This document shows positions 1 to 11,049 of a stretch of 55,000 bases of DNA, piece after piece. The DNA comes from Neocallimastix lanati (nom. inval.) (Eukaryota > Neocallimastigomycota > Neocallimastigomycetes > Neocallimastigales > Neocallimastigaceae). How positions within the stretch are numbered: the stretch's first letter is position 1; each line of letters opens with the position of its first letter. A model generated the notes under the pieces. The model was not told where the DNA came from, searched no databases, and saw only the letters and a list, made by a program, of their open reading frames with translations. The DNA lies in the NCBI GenBank assembly GCA_016946835.1, contig JACVTC010000077.1, positions 150,001 to 205,000 on the forward strand, given 5' to 3'. A program made the translations under genes and the position numbers.

Positions 1-526
1 TAGTCTTTGCTTTTAGTTTTGGATTAACATTTTTTATAGAATTGGCATTTGAAGTACAATTTGTACCCAAATTGATAGTCTTTTTTGAAATATTATTTAA
101 TTTTTTAGTATTAATGTTACTACTATTTTTACTATCTACTTTTTTAGTTTTACATTGAGAATTACTCTCTTGAACATCTGAACTTGACATAGTTTTAGGC
201 TTCTCTATTTTTAGTGTATTTTTTGCTGTTTTTATATTTGATTTTATTAGTGAAGACTTGCAAGGACAACGTCTAGAAGTAGATAACGAAGTATTTGATA
301 CAAATTTGTTACTTGAATCTTTTACTTTTTTATTTACTTCATTAGTGTCCAAAGAAGAAGTCCTCAACTTTGAAGGATATATCTTTGACAAATTTGAATT
401 TTCTGTAAAATTATTTGAATTTTTATTTTGATTTAAATATGAAGAGTTTGTTATTGTATTATGATATAAATTATTATTTGAAATGACATTACAAGGTATT
501 GTTGTTGAAGTTAATAATGTAGCCAT
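1..526 (-). CDS. Partial hypothetical Ser/Asn/Lys-rich protein (5' part of gene, runs off the left edge)
   Basis: I do not recognise this gene. An ATG on the minus strand at 526-524 (start MATLLTSTTIPCN) opens a frame that stays free of stops for 175 codons to the window edge, which is striking in DNA where stop codons are very frequent. The product is low in complexity and rich in Ser, Asn, Lys and Thr, with a short Cys/Arg patch (RRCPCKSS) near residue 95. No membrane segment, signal peptide or known domain is visible. The base composition is clearly less A/T-extreme than the flanking DNA, which supports real coding. The 3' end lies outside the window, so length, introns and function are unknown. 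It could be the disordered N-terminus of a larger signalling or structural protein. Confidence 0.6.
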   Translation of the reverse strand, partial: MATLLTSTTIPCNVISNNNLYHNTITNSSYLNQNKNSNNFTENSNLSKIYPSKLRTSSLDTNEVNKKVKDSSNKFVSNTSLSTSRRCPCKSSLIKSNIKTAKNTLKIEKPKTMSSSDVQESNSQCKTKKVDSKNSSNINTKKLNNISKKTINLGTNCTSNANSIKNVNPKLKAKT

Positions 527-1480
527 TATTATTTAATATTTTATTATTTTTTCTTATTTATTAAATATGATATATATAATATACTTCAAAATAACATTAA
601 TAAAATACTTAGTTATATATAAATAAATAATATAAACTTTTTTATTGGTTATTACTTTATTCTAATGTTTATTCAAATTTTCTAAATATATTTATATATA
701 TATATATATATTTATATTACACCATTTAAAAAAAGAAATATAAGATTTAATTAAATTCTATATTATTGAATAATAACAACTTATTATAAACTAATATTAT
801 TCTATTTTTAGTATTTACAAAAATATAGATTTAGATTTATAATTTAGTTTAATCCTAAGATAATATATTATATTCAATATTATCAATATGAATTTATTAT
901 TAAATAATTCTGTATAAATTGATTTTCAAAATCAATTTTAAATAAAATATGATGAAATATTAAAATATATATAAAAAAAATTATATATATATTAAGTATT
1001 ATTATTTTTAAATATTTTTATTGTTATTCTTGTGTTGATGTCTAAAATTCTTCACTCCTATTAAGATAATAATTAAAGTATCTTTCCTTTTAATATTATA
1101 TAAAATTATTATTTATAAATAATAAAAAAAGTATTAAATTAGGAGTATTTATAAGAAGATTAATAATACTATGAAAATTGTTTATAGATTTTTTATACAA
1201 TTTAATTTTTCAATTGAATAAATTATATTAGAATTATTAATTTAATAGATTATGAATGAATAATTAAATAAGTATTATATAAATAAAATATATATGATTG
1301 ATTTATTAATTAATAATTATTAAATATAAATATAAAAAAATGAATAAAAAATACTACAAAAATATAAAATTGAATAATAATAAAAATAAAAAATACTATA
1401 AAATAAAAAATACTATAAAATAAATAAATAAAAAAAAGAGTGATAAAAAAAGAAAAAAAGGTTTATATATTTAAAAATTA

Positions 1481-1520
<40 letters not shown>

Positions 1521-3144
1521 ACATAATATACATTATATTAAACAAAATCGTTATTGTTTTTAATTATTAATAAATAAATAGATAGTAAATAATAAATGGA
1601 ATAAAAATATATATTATTTAATAATATATATGTTTCATATATTAATATATATTTAATTAAGCATGTTTTAATAATTAATATATAATAATATTATATTCTG
1701 TCTTTCAATAGAATTCTACTGGAATAAAAAAAATTCTGTATATTTAAAATTCAGTATATATATATTTAATACAATATAATATATTACATTTATAATATAT
1801 AAAACTGAATTATGAACATTATTTTAAATACTAGAATTTCTTAATATTTTAATTAAATAAAAAATGATTACTAACTTTAATATAAAAGGTTTAAAAAAAT
1901 TAATTTATATTATATATTATAATAGTTAATTATATTTAAAACATTTATATATATTATTAATACTTAAAATTGACTCTTTAATTAATTTTATATTAATATG
2001 AAATTTTGTAATATATTATATTTACATATTAATATATGTTTAATATATTAATTAATTAAAAAACTTTTATTACTTTTACTCATTCTCAATTGAAAATACT
2101 CTATTCTTAATATCATATAATATAATAAATTATATTTTAAAATATATAAATAAAATAAATAAAATAAATAAAAATTATTTTAATAAAATATATTATACAT
2201 ATAACATATATTATCAATTATATTTAAACTATATATAGGAAAAACAATTATATGTACTTAAAAAGCAAAAAAAGAAAAAAAGAAAATTTAGATGAATCCA
2301 TTAAAAGATTATCTATATTAATTTTGTAGATAAATTCAGTGGCTTGTATACTATATGATAAGATAAATAATTCGTAAACAACCACAATTTTTAATTGTAT
2401 CACAATTTTATTTTAATCACCTATAAATAAATAAAATAATTAATACTATATGCACAGACAAAAAAAAAAATGCAAATAAAGTACCAGAAAAAAAAGTCTT
2501 TTTTAATATGTAACTATTAAAATTTAATATATATATGATTTTTTATAATTCTTTTCTTTTATTTTTCTTTAATTTATTAGTAAATAAATAAATAAAAAAG
2601 GTTTATAAAATTTATATATAACTACAAAAAAAAAAAGCTCATAAATAAATATATTTTGTTAATGTAAATCACTTTTAAGATAGAAATTTGACTCACTTAT
2701 TCGATATAAATATTTAATTGGAGCTTTTTATATTGTTTATGAAGAAATGAAGCTCTTGATTATAATAAATATTATTCATAACTATTATAAAATATCAGAA
2801 CTAGACAATTCAATTGATTTACATAAATTTTAAATCATAAAATTATCTTATTAAAATGGAGTTAATTATATCATAACAATGTAATATTCAGAGTTAATGA
2901 AATTAAGAAATAAATTAAGTCTTTTTTCAAAATTTAATTTATAATTTAATTATACTAAAAAAAATAATAATTATAATAATAATAATAATAATAAATAAGA
3001 ACTAAGCAAATAAAGGGAAAAGAATTCAAAAAAATACAATAAAATAATTAATAAATTAATAAATTAAATAAAAAAAAATTAAACATAGATTTATATTAAT
3101 TGTTTCAAATATTTTTTTTTTATTTTAATAATTAAAAAAATTAA
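527..3144. other. A/T-rich intergenic DNA
   Basis: No frame here resembles a protein. The stretch contains a 36-A run at 1482-1517 and short TA and AAT runs. Two loosely similar blocks (about 1451-1525 and 2594-2645) both read AAAGGTTTATA, then an A/T spacer, a poly(A) run and CTCA; they may be remnants of one repeat. Confidence 0.6.
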
Positions 3145-3437
3145 ACAAAATTTATCTTTAATAATGTGACTGTGACGACATTAATTTATTTATTTATTTA
3201 TTTATTTACAAAATTTATCTTTAATAATGTGACTGTGACGACATTAATTTATTTATTTATTTATTTATTTACAAAATTTATCTTTAATAATGTGACTGTG
3301 ACGACATTAATTTATTTATTTATTTATTTATTTACAAAATTTATCTTTAATAATGTGACTGTGACGACATTAATTTATTTATTTATTTATTTATTTACAA
3401 AATTTATCTTTAATAATGTGACTGTGACGACATTAAT

Positions 3438-3472
<35 letters not shown>

Positions 3473-3473
3473 T
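3145..3473. repeat. 63-bp tandem repeat, five copies
   Basis: Five near-identical units of 63 bp. Each has the block CAAAATTTATCTTTAATAAT, the GC-containing core GTGACTGTGACGACA, and a TTTA run. The core begins at 3166, 3229, 3292, 3355 and 3418, exactly 63 bp apart each time. The last unit has a longer TTTA run. Because 63 is divisible by three the array stays open on the plus strand (3166-3558), but that frame is a by-product of the repeat. Confidence 0.92.
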
Positions 3474-4393
3474 CAATTTACTTTTTTATAATAAGTTATA
3501 TTCTATTATTCTTTATAATCTAAAAACAATTATTTATATTTTAATATTAATATATTAATTTTAATAATAATTATAGTTTATATGTTAAGCATTTTTCTAT
3601 TTTTATTTTCTAATCATTATAATATTAATTAAAGTTTATTAAGTAATGATGATAAATCTAAAAAAAATAGTTAATCAAACTAAATAATATTGTTGAAGGT
3701 TAGGATTTTAATAAATCAAAGCAATTAAACAAACAATTAACAATTTTTAATTATTAAATAAACTTTTTAAACTTCAGATTATGATAAAATATTTATTATC
3801 AATTAAATTTAATATTTTTAAAAGAGATTATACTCATATATAATTATATTTATAATTTTAATTTTTTTTTTTATTTTATATAACTTTTTATGTTTAAAGT
3901 AATTACTTTTAACAAAATTTATAAATCAAAGAAGAAAAAAAATAAGAAATTTTCATCAAGATTTCAATATTTTTCAGTTTTACTTGATAAAATGAGAATT
4001 TTATATTATTATTTTTATTTATTTATTTTAACTAGTTAACAAAAAAATTACTAATTCCATTATATATTTCTTTATACACATTATAATATTAATTGTTACT
4101 ATTGTAAAAACTTTAAAATTTATGATTAATTTAAAATTGTATAATACCCTTTTTTGATAATTAAAATTAATGATAAATAGAAAAAAAAAATATTATCCAT
4201 TTTATTTATCTTGATGATAAAAACTAAAAGAAAAGAAATAAAATATATATATATATATAAAAGGAGTAGTACTTTTTTAAAATAAATGATAATATAATAA
4301 AAAATGGTATTATTATTATTATTATTATTATTATCAGGTTTATATAGTATACTTGATCATTACATATTTTTCCATTATTAAGCTTTAATATTG

Positions 4394-4443
<50 letters not shown>

Positions 4444-5074
4444 AATGAATTATTATTCTTTTAACTTGTTTATTTTTTAATATTATATTTCGTATCTTTT
4501 ATTTTCTATTTATCTAATTGTATTTTAATATTTTTTATTTATTATTTTTAAATTTTATAAAAACTTACTTTTAAACCATAATGTTACATTTATTAAATTA
4601 ATTGTAAAAAGTTGTATCCATTTATTTAAAAGTTAGAAAATATATATAGTTTATGTATAACAGATTCAAATCTTTATATATACTACATATACTTGATTTT
4701 ATTATATTTAATATTTGATATAAAATTTTTATTCGAGATTTTATATTTCATTCTTTATTTTTATAAAAAAATTTATTTTTCGCCAAAAATAAATGCTGAT
4801 TGATCACTAGAAAACAAAATAATACAAATATATATTACAATAAAATAAAATAAAAAAAATAATATAAATAATATATTAGCCAAAAAAAAAAAAAAATCAC
4901 TAAAAGGGTACATTTAGAAAAGTTGAAAGAATGATTAAATATTTGTTTTAATATAGATTTTAAAAATAATGAAAAAAGAAAAATAGAAATATATATTTAA
5001 TAAAAAAAATTAAATATATATTATTATGATAAATTTTGTAATTCAATTTTTTTTTTTTTCTTTTTTTTTATTTC
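3474..5074. other. A/T-rich intergenic DNA with a 48-A tract
   Basis: No gene seen. The notable element is an uninterrupted A48 run at 4394-4441. An ATT run lies just upstream at about 4310-4335. Confidence 0.6.
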
Positions 5075-5265
5075 CTGTGTGGATTGCCTATATTTTTAGC
5101 CCCTCTCCCCCACAGTTAGGATAGTATCTTGTTTAATATTATGTAGAAAATTTAGAATAATATATATAAGGGGGTTAATACTTACCTGAAACCCTATCTA
5201 TCATATTCCTTAAAAACCTCTTGTGAGGGAAACCGAAAATGGTCGAAGGGTGGGTTGTAATTCAA
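5075..5265 (-). other. GC-rich island with intron-like signals (minus) or U1-5'-end-like sequence (plus)
   Basis: An isolated island of ordinary base composition. On the minus strand it reads CAG|GTAAGTATTAACCCCC, then a TATCCTAACT branch-like box, and ends CCACACAG|G. This would be a 101-nt intron at 5085-5185 with near-perfect donor and acceptor. A CCCCC block near the donor can pair with a GGGGG block near the acceptor. The adjoining minus-strand sequence could encode STIFGFPHKRFLRNMIDRV, but it is open for only about 27 codons. On the plus strand the same donor complement reads ATACTTACCTG (5178-5188), identical to the 5' end of U1 snRNA. The canonical U1 loop I and an Sm site are not visible downstream, so I do not call U1. 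It is most likely an exon-intron-exon relic or part of an unknown repeat. Confidence 0.35.
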
Positions 5266-5315
5266 AAAATAAAAATAAATAAATAAATAAAATAAACAAA
5301 TAATTAATTAAGTAA

Positions 5316-5346
<31 letters not shown>

Positions 5347-5447
5347 AAATTAATAAATTAAATATGTTTCACAATATTTAAAATGTCATTTATTCATCAA
5401 AATTTATAATTTGTTTTTTTAATAATCATAATAGTAAATTCTAGTAT

Positions 5448-5612
5448 TAATAAATAATAAATAATAAATATTAAATAATAAATAATTAAATAATAAATAA
5501 TAAATAATAAATAATAAATAATAAATAATAAATAATAAATAATAAATAATAAATAATAAATAATAAATAATAAATAATAAATAATAAATAATAAATAATA
5601 AATAATAAATAA
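5448..5612. repeat. Heptanucleotide (TAATAAA)n microsatellite
   Basis: About 20 copies of a 7-bp A/T unit with a few early interruptions. The open minus-strand frame across it (a YYLLFII heptad) is produced by the repeat and is not a gene. Confidence 0.9.
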
Positions 5613-5699
5613 CATATATATATATATTAAGTCATGAAATATATATTAAAAATTAATTTATATATATAAAAATTTGTTATTAATAATAAATACAATACG

Positions 5700-7340
5700 T
5701 TTCAAATATATTTACTATATATTCTAACGCACCACCTAAACCTAGTTATTCAAGAAAAATAATTTGGTTTACAGGTTAAGATGTGTATTTCAGTATTTCT
5801 AAACTATTTACTAATATTAACTAATTCTAATGTTTTATAACTTACATTTCATTAACTGAATTTAGTATATTACATATATAATAACAACTTATTTTATATA
5901 AAGTTTATATTACCGAATTGTGTTGACGTTTTGTGGATAAGCAATTTAAATCTTTAAATTGAATATTTATTAAAGTTTGATATCTATAATATTTGAGGAC
6001 TGGCTACTACTATTTGTACCATCTTATATTATATATTTCGGTAACCTCTGGGATTCACGCCTTATTTGATAATGAAAACATATGGTGTACAACATAGCAA
6101 TTTATAGTTTAACTCTCTTGTTTTTAAATCCTCATGACAACTCTTATGGTTAATCTCCTTCGCTTTATATCATTTTATTCATATATTTAATATATATATT
6201 GTTTTCTTTAATAAAATAGTTTAATAGCATTCAAAATATATCTTTTAATTACTAATTAATGTAATAATTAAATTTATTAGAATCTCAAATAGTTATTTAG
6301 TTTATTTGACTTAATTGTATATTTTTTTAAATGCTATTCTTTCTTCTTCAAATTTATAGTTTCATAAGCTTTAATATTTTCTAATATGTATTTTTCTTTC
6401 GTTATCGTGTGAATGTATTATTTCGTCATTTCAGTATCTTTGGAAATATTAATCTTATCATGTAGATTCGTCTGTTTTAATATTCTCTTCCTTTTAAGAT
6501 TTAAGATCTTCTTTTTCTATGAGAACATTCTTTGTTACTATATGATATCCTAACAATATTTGAAATATTTAACTTAATAGATACGTATTGTTATTAATTT
6601 ATGCTCTTTAAATTTAAATTTTTAAATATTACCTATTCCTTCTCAAATCTAAAAAAAAAAAAATTTATATTGAAATAAATGTTTAGATTTGAAACATGAA
6701 AATTATAAATTACTAGAGTTGTTACTAAAATTAGACAACACTTCTAATTAGAGTATTAAATTAGATTTGTCATCAGTTAATAAGTTGAAGTATTCACATT
6801 TTACTGTATGATCACCGACTATAATGAAAATGACAATATCAGTTGTCTAACACGTCCGCGTCACATTATTGAATATTGGTAATATATGTATAAATAAATA
6901 TGTGTAATGAGCCATTGTCATTATTTTAACAAATGGAACCCTTTCTAAGAAGGTGTTATAACATTATGGATGGACCCTTTTTGAATATCCGCTTTGTAGA
7001 AGAGCAGTAAACAAATTTAAGTATACTTCTCTGTTTAAACAATTAATTAAAAATTTATTTTATGTGAAATTTTGAGGGAATTATAAACTAAATATTAATT
7101 ATTTTTCCTTTGTTTGTACAGACGGTCATAAATTTTACAAAATTAATTTATACATCAATGGTGTTTAGTTATAAAACCTAAATTAATGAGATTATTATAT
7201 TCTTTCTGTTAGGATAAACATGGTTTATAATCATATTACATGAAATTTTCATATGATTTATAATTTTCTTTTCTTCTTGTTAATGTTTGTATTTTTCTCT
7301 TATATATAATTAAAATTGACATTATGAGTAAATCTTTACA
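5700..7340. other. Less A/T-rich relic stretch without an open frame
   Basis: Compared with its flanks this stretch has far fewer homopolymers and more C and G (for example around 5730, 6045-6080, 6850-6870 and 6945-7000). Both strands are full of stops. This is what a decayed mobile element or pseudogene would look like. I see no recognisable protein motif and no terminal repeats. Confidence 0.4.
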
Positions 7341-7351
7341 ATTTATTATAT

Positions 7352-7412
7352 AATAAATAAATAAATAAATAAATAAATAAAATCTCTACTTTTTTTTATT
7401 AAATAACATTAA

Positions 7413-7448
<36 letters not shown>

Positions 7449-7490
7449 CCGCAATCGTTGCGAACTTTTTAATTTCATTTATTTATTACA

Positions 7491-7560
<70 letters not shown>

Positions 7561-7588
7561 TTATTATTATTATTATTATTATTAAAAA
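7352..7588. repeat. Cluster of TAAA, AT and ATT microsatellites
   Basis: (TAAA)n at about 7352-7382, (AT)n at about 7418-7447, and a long (ATT)n run from about 7493 to 7583 with one slip near 7560. The (AT)n run abuts the 3' end of LINE fragment A1, where a poly(A) tail would be expected. Confidence 0.85.
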
Positions 7589-8058
7589 AAAAAAAAGTAA
7601 AATTAATAAAATATATATATTATTCGGCCAAATTAAACATAATTGTTTCTTAAATAGGAATATGAAATGAAAAGTAATATTCAAAATTAAGTGGATAAAT
7701 AAATTCAGAGAAAAAAGTCCGTCCATATGCAACGAACCTCACCTCCAAATTACTTCTTCTGGAATAGGGTTTGAATTGACTATTTGAAAGGAAAGAAATT
7801 ATGGTCTTCTCCTTTTGAGTTATTGGCCCTGCTAGCCTATCTTACTTATATTTTTAATGTTGACGCTCCTGGTTAGTTTGTGTTTATATGGTCGGAATAG
7901 CAATCCTTGTTGGGTATTATCCCTAAGACAGCCTTCGAATACACAGTTGGTGGCAGCATAGAATGCCGGGAACTGCACATCGCGCGTTACCCTATTGACA
8001 CCAAAAATGGCGTTTTAGAATAATCACCAGAAATGAAATGGCCATTAAACAATTTTAA
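7447..8058 (-). mobile_element. LINE family A, 3' fragment (copy A1)
   Basis: Minus-strand remnant of the 3' end of a non-LTR retrotransposon. The decoded ORF2 C-terminus (GDYSKTPFLV, then QQGLLFRPYKHKLTRS) matches copy A3 (GDYSKMPFLV, QGLLFRKYKRKLTRS) and is interrupted by stops. Its 3' UTR shares the CATATGCAACGAA block and the terminal CGCAA-TTGCG hairpin (7450-7462) with copies A2 and A3. An (ATT)n expansion sits in the UTR. The tail side is an (AT)n run rather than poly(A). The 5' side is cut off directly at the poly(T) of the next element. Confidence 0.75.
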
Positions 8059-8207
8059 TTTTTTTTTTTTTTTAGACAGGGAAAAGAATACACTTCCATG
8101 AATTTATTAATTTTATTATAAAATAAATACATGTAGGTAAATAGTACATTTGAATTTAAAAATAAAAATAAATGTTAAAAAAAATAAAAAATACTATATA
8201 TATTGGC

Positions 8208-8213
<6 letters not shown>
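8059..8213 (-). mobile_element. LINE family B, 3'-end remnant (copy B5)
   Basis: A 15-T run followed by AGACAGGG marks a family B 3' end on the minus strand; copies B1 and B3 begin with poly(T) and AGACTA. Only UTR-like sequence is left. It is split by the insertion of copy B1: its sequence resumes at 9317 after the duplicated target site. How far it extends beyond 9317 is unclear. Confidence 0.5.
8201..8213. repeat. Target-site duplication, left copy
   Basis: TATTGGCAACTTT lies next to the poly(A) tail of LINE copy B1, and the same 13 bases occur at 9304-9316 at its 5' end. This length and placement are typical of target-primed reverse transcription. Confidence 0.85.
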
Positions 8214-8250
<37 letters not shown>

Positions 8251-9303
8251 CTAGGAATAAACTTTATTTAATAATATTTTTTTTTTTTTTTAAAAAAATA
8301 CATGAAGTTTAAATACATGAAATTTTTTTTTTTTTTTATATTAATATTAAAAAACTACGTTATGAGATTCGAGGACGAAAAGGCCTCTAACTCTTCCCAT
8401 TCATCGAAGATAACTCCATGTGGATGAAAATTATCATTCGAATCTGTATCAGAATTTCTTCTTTGCCTTATCGTTACGACGTCGACGCTCTTGACAACGG
8501 TAGGTCTAACACTATACAAATCGATCATGGTGTAAAAATCACCAATCACAATAGGCATAACGTTAGTAAGGAATTCCGCAAGCCCCACAAAATATGAAAT
8601 CGGGAAAGAAGACTCGTTCGAAGGTGATTGAAAAATATTATTAATATATCGCCTTCTTTCCCCCGAGCCGATCTTTAAGATTTCAAATACTGCATTTCCG
8701 CCAAGAAGGAGACACAGCACGTAAAAATTGATATTATCATCAAAATCTTCCTCTTTATCATCAGGAATGTTCAATGATTTCTCATGAACAATAAGAGAAA
8801 AATTAATAAAAATTTCATCAACAAAGGGAATGAAATGTTGCCTAAATTCTTCAAATTTAGGACATAAAAGTATCCAGTGTGTAAAACTAGGTATGCTGTT
8901 ACTCTCACCACAACAAGGGCAGTATGTTGGGCAATTTTCTGATACTAGATTACTTTTAACATACGTTTTTACATCAAATTTGAATCCACATTTAATTCGT
9001 CCAATCCAAAAAAATCCAAGAGAAAATTGTGAATATTTATGTGATAGACGTTGAATAAATTTTTTAAAACCAAATTTAAATTTCTTGTATTTTGTAGATC
9101 TGATCGCAGGAGTGCTTGAATAATGAATATTTTCCCAGTAAAACTTCCTTATTTCTCCAGGAAGTTTATTATTGTGCTTGTGTACTGCTAAACTCCGTGC
9201 TTTTTTCGTCCAAGAATAGTGAGAAAGTGTAGGTATATTTTTGACTAAATGAGAAATAATACAAGAAGAATCTTTTCTTAAAACCAATACTATAAAAATT
9301 ATC
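8214..9303 (-). mobile_element. LINE family B, 5'-truncated copy with intact target-site duplication (copy B1)
   Basis: A minus-strand element of about 1.09 kb bounded by TATTGGCAACTTT on both sides. The 3' end is a poly(A) tail (poly(T) at 8211-8247), preceded on the minus strand by TAGTCT. The 5' end is truncated inside ORF2, as usual for LINEs. The remaining ORF2 segment (8355-9287) is uninterrupted, which suggests a younger insertion than the other copies. It landed in the older remnant B5. Confidence 0.88.
8355..9287 (-). CDS. LINE ORF2 C-terminal segment (connector, CCHC knuckle, conserved C-terminal module)
   Basis: 310 codons open to a stop at 8355. This is the part of a LINE polyprotein downstream of the reverse transcriptase. 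A connector (residues 1-85, HYSWTKKARSL) and the family motif GFFWIGRIKCGFKFD (91-105) precede a zinc knuckle C123-x2-C126-x10-H137-x4-C142. After it comes a module shared by other B copies: LCLLLGG (191-197), SYFVGLAEFLT (231-241) and a terminal GVIFDEWEELEA (291-302). No endonuclease or reverse transcriptase remains, so it cannot mobilise itself. The ATG at 9287 is an internal Met of the original ORF2, and expression is doubtful. It is open along its whole length, unlike the equivalent part of B3, which has a stop and frameshifts. Confidence 0.75.
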   Translation of the reverse strand: MVLRKDSSCIISHLVKNIPTLSHYSWTKKARSLAVHKHNNKLPGEIRKFYWENIHYSSTPAIRSTKYKKFKFGFKKFIQRLSHKYSQFSLGFFWIGRIKCGFKFDVKTYVKSNLVSENCPTYCPCCGESNSIPSFTHWILLCPKFEEFRQHFIPFVDEIFINFSLIVHEKSLNIPDDKEEDFDDNINFYVLCLLLGGNAVFEILKIGSGERRRYINNIFQSPSNESSFPISYFVGLAEFLTNVMPIVIGDFYTMIDLYSVRPTVVKSVDVVTIRQRRNSDTDSNDNFHPHGVIFDEWEELEAFSSSNLIT

Positions 9304-9316
9304 TATTGGCAACTTT
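9304..9316. repeat. Target-site duplication, right copy
   Basis: TATTGGCAACTTT, identical to 8201-8213; it marks the 5' junction of LINE copy B1. Confidence 0.85.
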
Positions 9317-10461
9317 CCTTTCCTAACAAACAAAAAAATAATAAAACCTAGAAGTAACATTTTAAAATAGATAATGCGGTGTCCACTAAACTCTCCCCAG
9401 ATTCATCAATATTTTAATTACAAATATATTTATTAACAAAAAAAAAAAAAAAAAAAAAATTTAAAAAAAACCACCTATTAAACCAATATTTATTATACAA
9501 TATTACAATTATATAAAAACATGATTATTATACCATAGATGTATATTTAATTTATAAAAATATCAAAATATATTTTTCATTACATTATAAAATTTATAAA
9601 TATAAGAAAACCTTTTACCAGTAAATTTATTAATACATATGATATCATGCTTTATTATTATATTATTTAAAAATATATTTTTTTTTTTATTTTATTAACT
9701 TTAAATTGCTTTATTGTTAATCCTTTAAAATATTAATATTATAATAAATAATTCCTTAAATAATACTTTATTAAATCACACGTTTTCTTGAACAACTGTA
9801 TTTGCTAATGCTTAAAATAATTTTATTTTTTATTTTCTTCGCTATTTGACTATCCAATAAATATATAATAATATATATTATATTATAAATAATAACAATA
9901 TTTGCATTTACTGTGATTTTTATTACAATATAATTATATAAATAATTTTAAATTACTTCATAAAAATCAAAAAATATAATACCATAATTAATATGTAAAA
10001 TTTACCTTTTAAACAATTCAATATTTAAAATCCGTTAAATACTTTTTTATTAACTTCAAATTTTAATGATTTAATCCTTAAATTTGCCTACTATCCTCCC
10101 TTATATTTTATATCTTTTCCGTTTTTTATATTAATATATTAAATAATTTTTTATAATTTCCTTTTTTTTTATTTCTTTTTACTGAACTCTTTAAATATAT
10201 TATAAATATAATTTCATAATCCTCATATTATATTAACTCCAAAATATATAATTACCTTCCTTATTTCCTTAATAATAATAATAATAATCATATTTTCCAT
10301 TCATTTTCTACTCTTACCAAAAATAAATTCAAAAATATTACTTTTTTCTTTCAAATCTCCAGTAATAAATCATTTTATACACATGCTAATTATTTTTTAA
10401 ATTTTTTTTGTTTATTAGATGTTTTTAATTCTCGTATCAGTTATTTACAAGATTAAATAAT
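9317..10461. other. A/T-rich intergenic DNA downstream of eS7
   Basis: The first about 90 bases (to roughly 9410, including GCGGTGTCCACTAAACTC) are probably older repeat sequence interrupted by copy B1. The rest is A/T-rich and contains the 3' flank of the eS7 gene. No other gene is seen. Confidence 0.5.
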
Positions 10462-11049
10462 TTATTCTTGACTGACTGGGAATTCAAAGTTAACTTCCTT
10501 ACCAGTTAATCTCTTGTAGACAGCGGAGAAAGTGTCAAGCTTGTATTCTAAGGAGGTAGAATCCTTACGGTCAAGGAAGACCTTCATAACACGGGAACCA
10601 TCAACTCTGACCTTAGTTCTCTTACCAACGATTTCGGTTGGGAAAACGAGATCATCTAATAAGGTTTCGTGAACAGAAGTAAGAGTTCTGGATCTTGGAC
10701 GAGCTTGCTTAACACGACTGTTCTTGTGTGGCTTTTGCATGATTCTGCGTTGAGCAACAAGTAAGACATGACGGTCAGAGAACTTCTTTTCTAATTCACG
10801 AACAATACGAGTTTGGACCTTGTGGAATTGTTTAAGAAGTGGAACTGGAACGAAGATAACAATAGCCTTCTTACCACGACCAACTTCGACTTCCTTAGCA
10901 GCGGTGAATTGTAAACCTCTAAGATCAGCCTTTAATTCGGAGACATTCTTTTCCATGTCAACGAGGTATTTAGCAATTTCGAGTTCAAGAGCATCTGGTT
11001 CTTGACCAACTGGTTTAATGATCTTGTTTCTGGCGGCCATGTTAGTCAT
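10462..11049 (-). CDS. RPS7: 40S ribosomal protein eS7 (RPS7)
   Basis: Structural protein of the small cytosolic ribosomal subunit. The 195-residue product has the usual family length (about 190-195) and the family signatures in order: [68 protein letters not shown], and the C-terminal [11 protein letters not shown]. Its wording is closest to fungal eS7 as I know the family. Two in-frame ATGs compete: 11049 (MTNMAAR) and 11040 (MAAR). The second has the better context (AACATGG) and fits the family N-terminus, so translation may start there. The bases just before the first ATG read TATTAG, a possible 3' splice site, so a 5' UTR intron is plausible. The codon choice is much less A/T-biased than the surroundings, as expected for a highly expressed gene. 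It lies among dead LINE copies but is undamaged. Confidence 0.97.
   Translation of the reverse strand: MTNMAARNKIIKPVGQEPDALELEIAKYLVDMEKNVSELKADLRGLQFTAAKEVEVGRGKKAIVIFVPVPLLKQFHKVQTRIVRELEKKFSDRHVLLVAQRRIMQKPHKNSRVKQARPRSRTLTSVHETLLDDLVFPTEIVGKRTKVRVDGSRVMKVFLDRKDSTSLEYKLDTFSAVYKRLTGKEVNFEFPVSQE

Noticed and set aside
3166-3558. 130-codon open frame with a repeated 21-residue unit
   Set aside because: It is the translation of the 63-bp tandem repeat plus TTTA runs; the unit length is divisible by three, it has no ATG start in the array and no protein-like composition.
4655-4680. tRNA B-box-like GATTCAAATC
   Set aside because: No A box, acceptor stem or anticodon arm could be drawn around it; no tRNA was found in the window.
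5178-5270. U1 snRNA gene on the plus strand
   Set aside because: Only the first 11 bases match; the conserved loop I sequence and an Sm-binding site were not found, so it is kept only as an open question.
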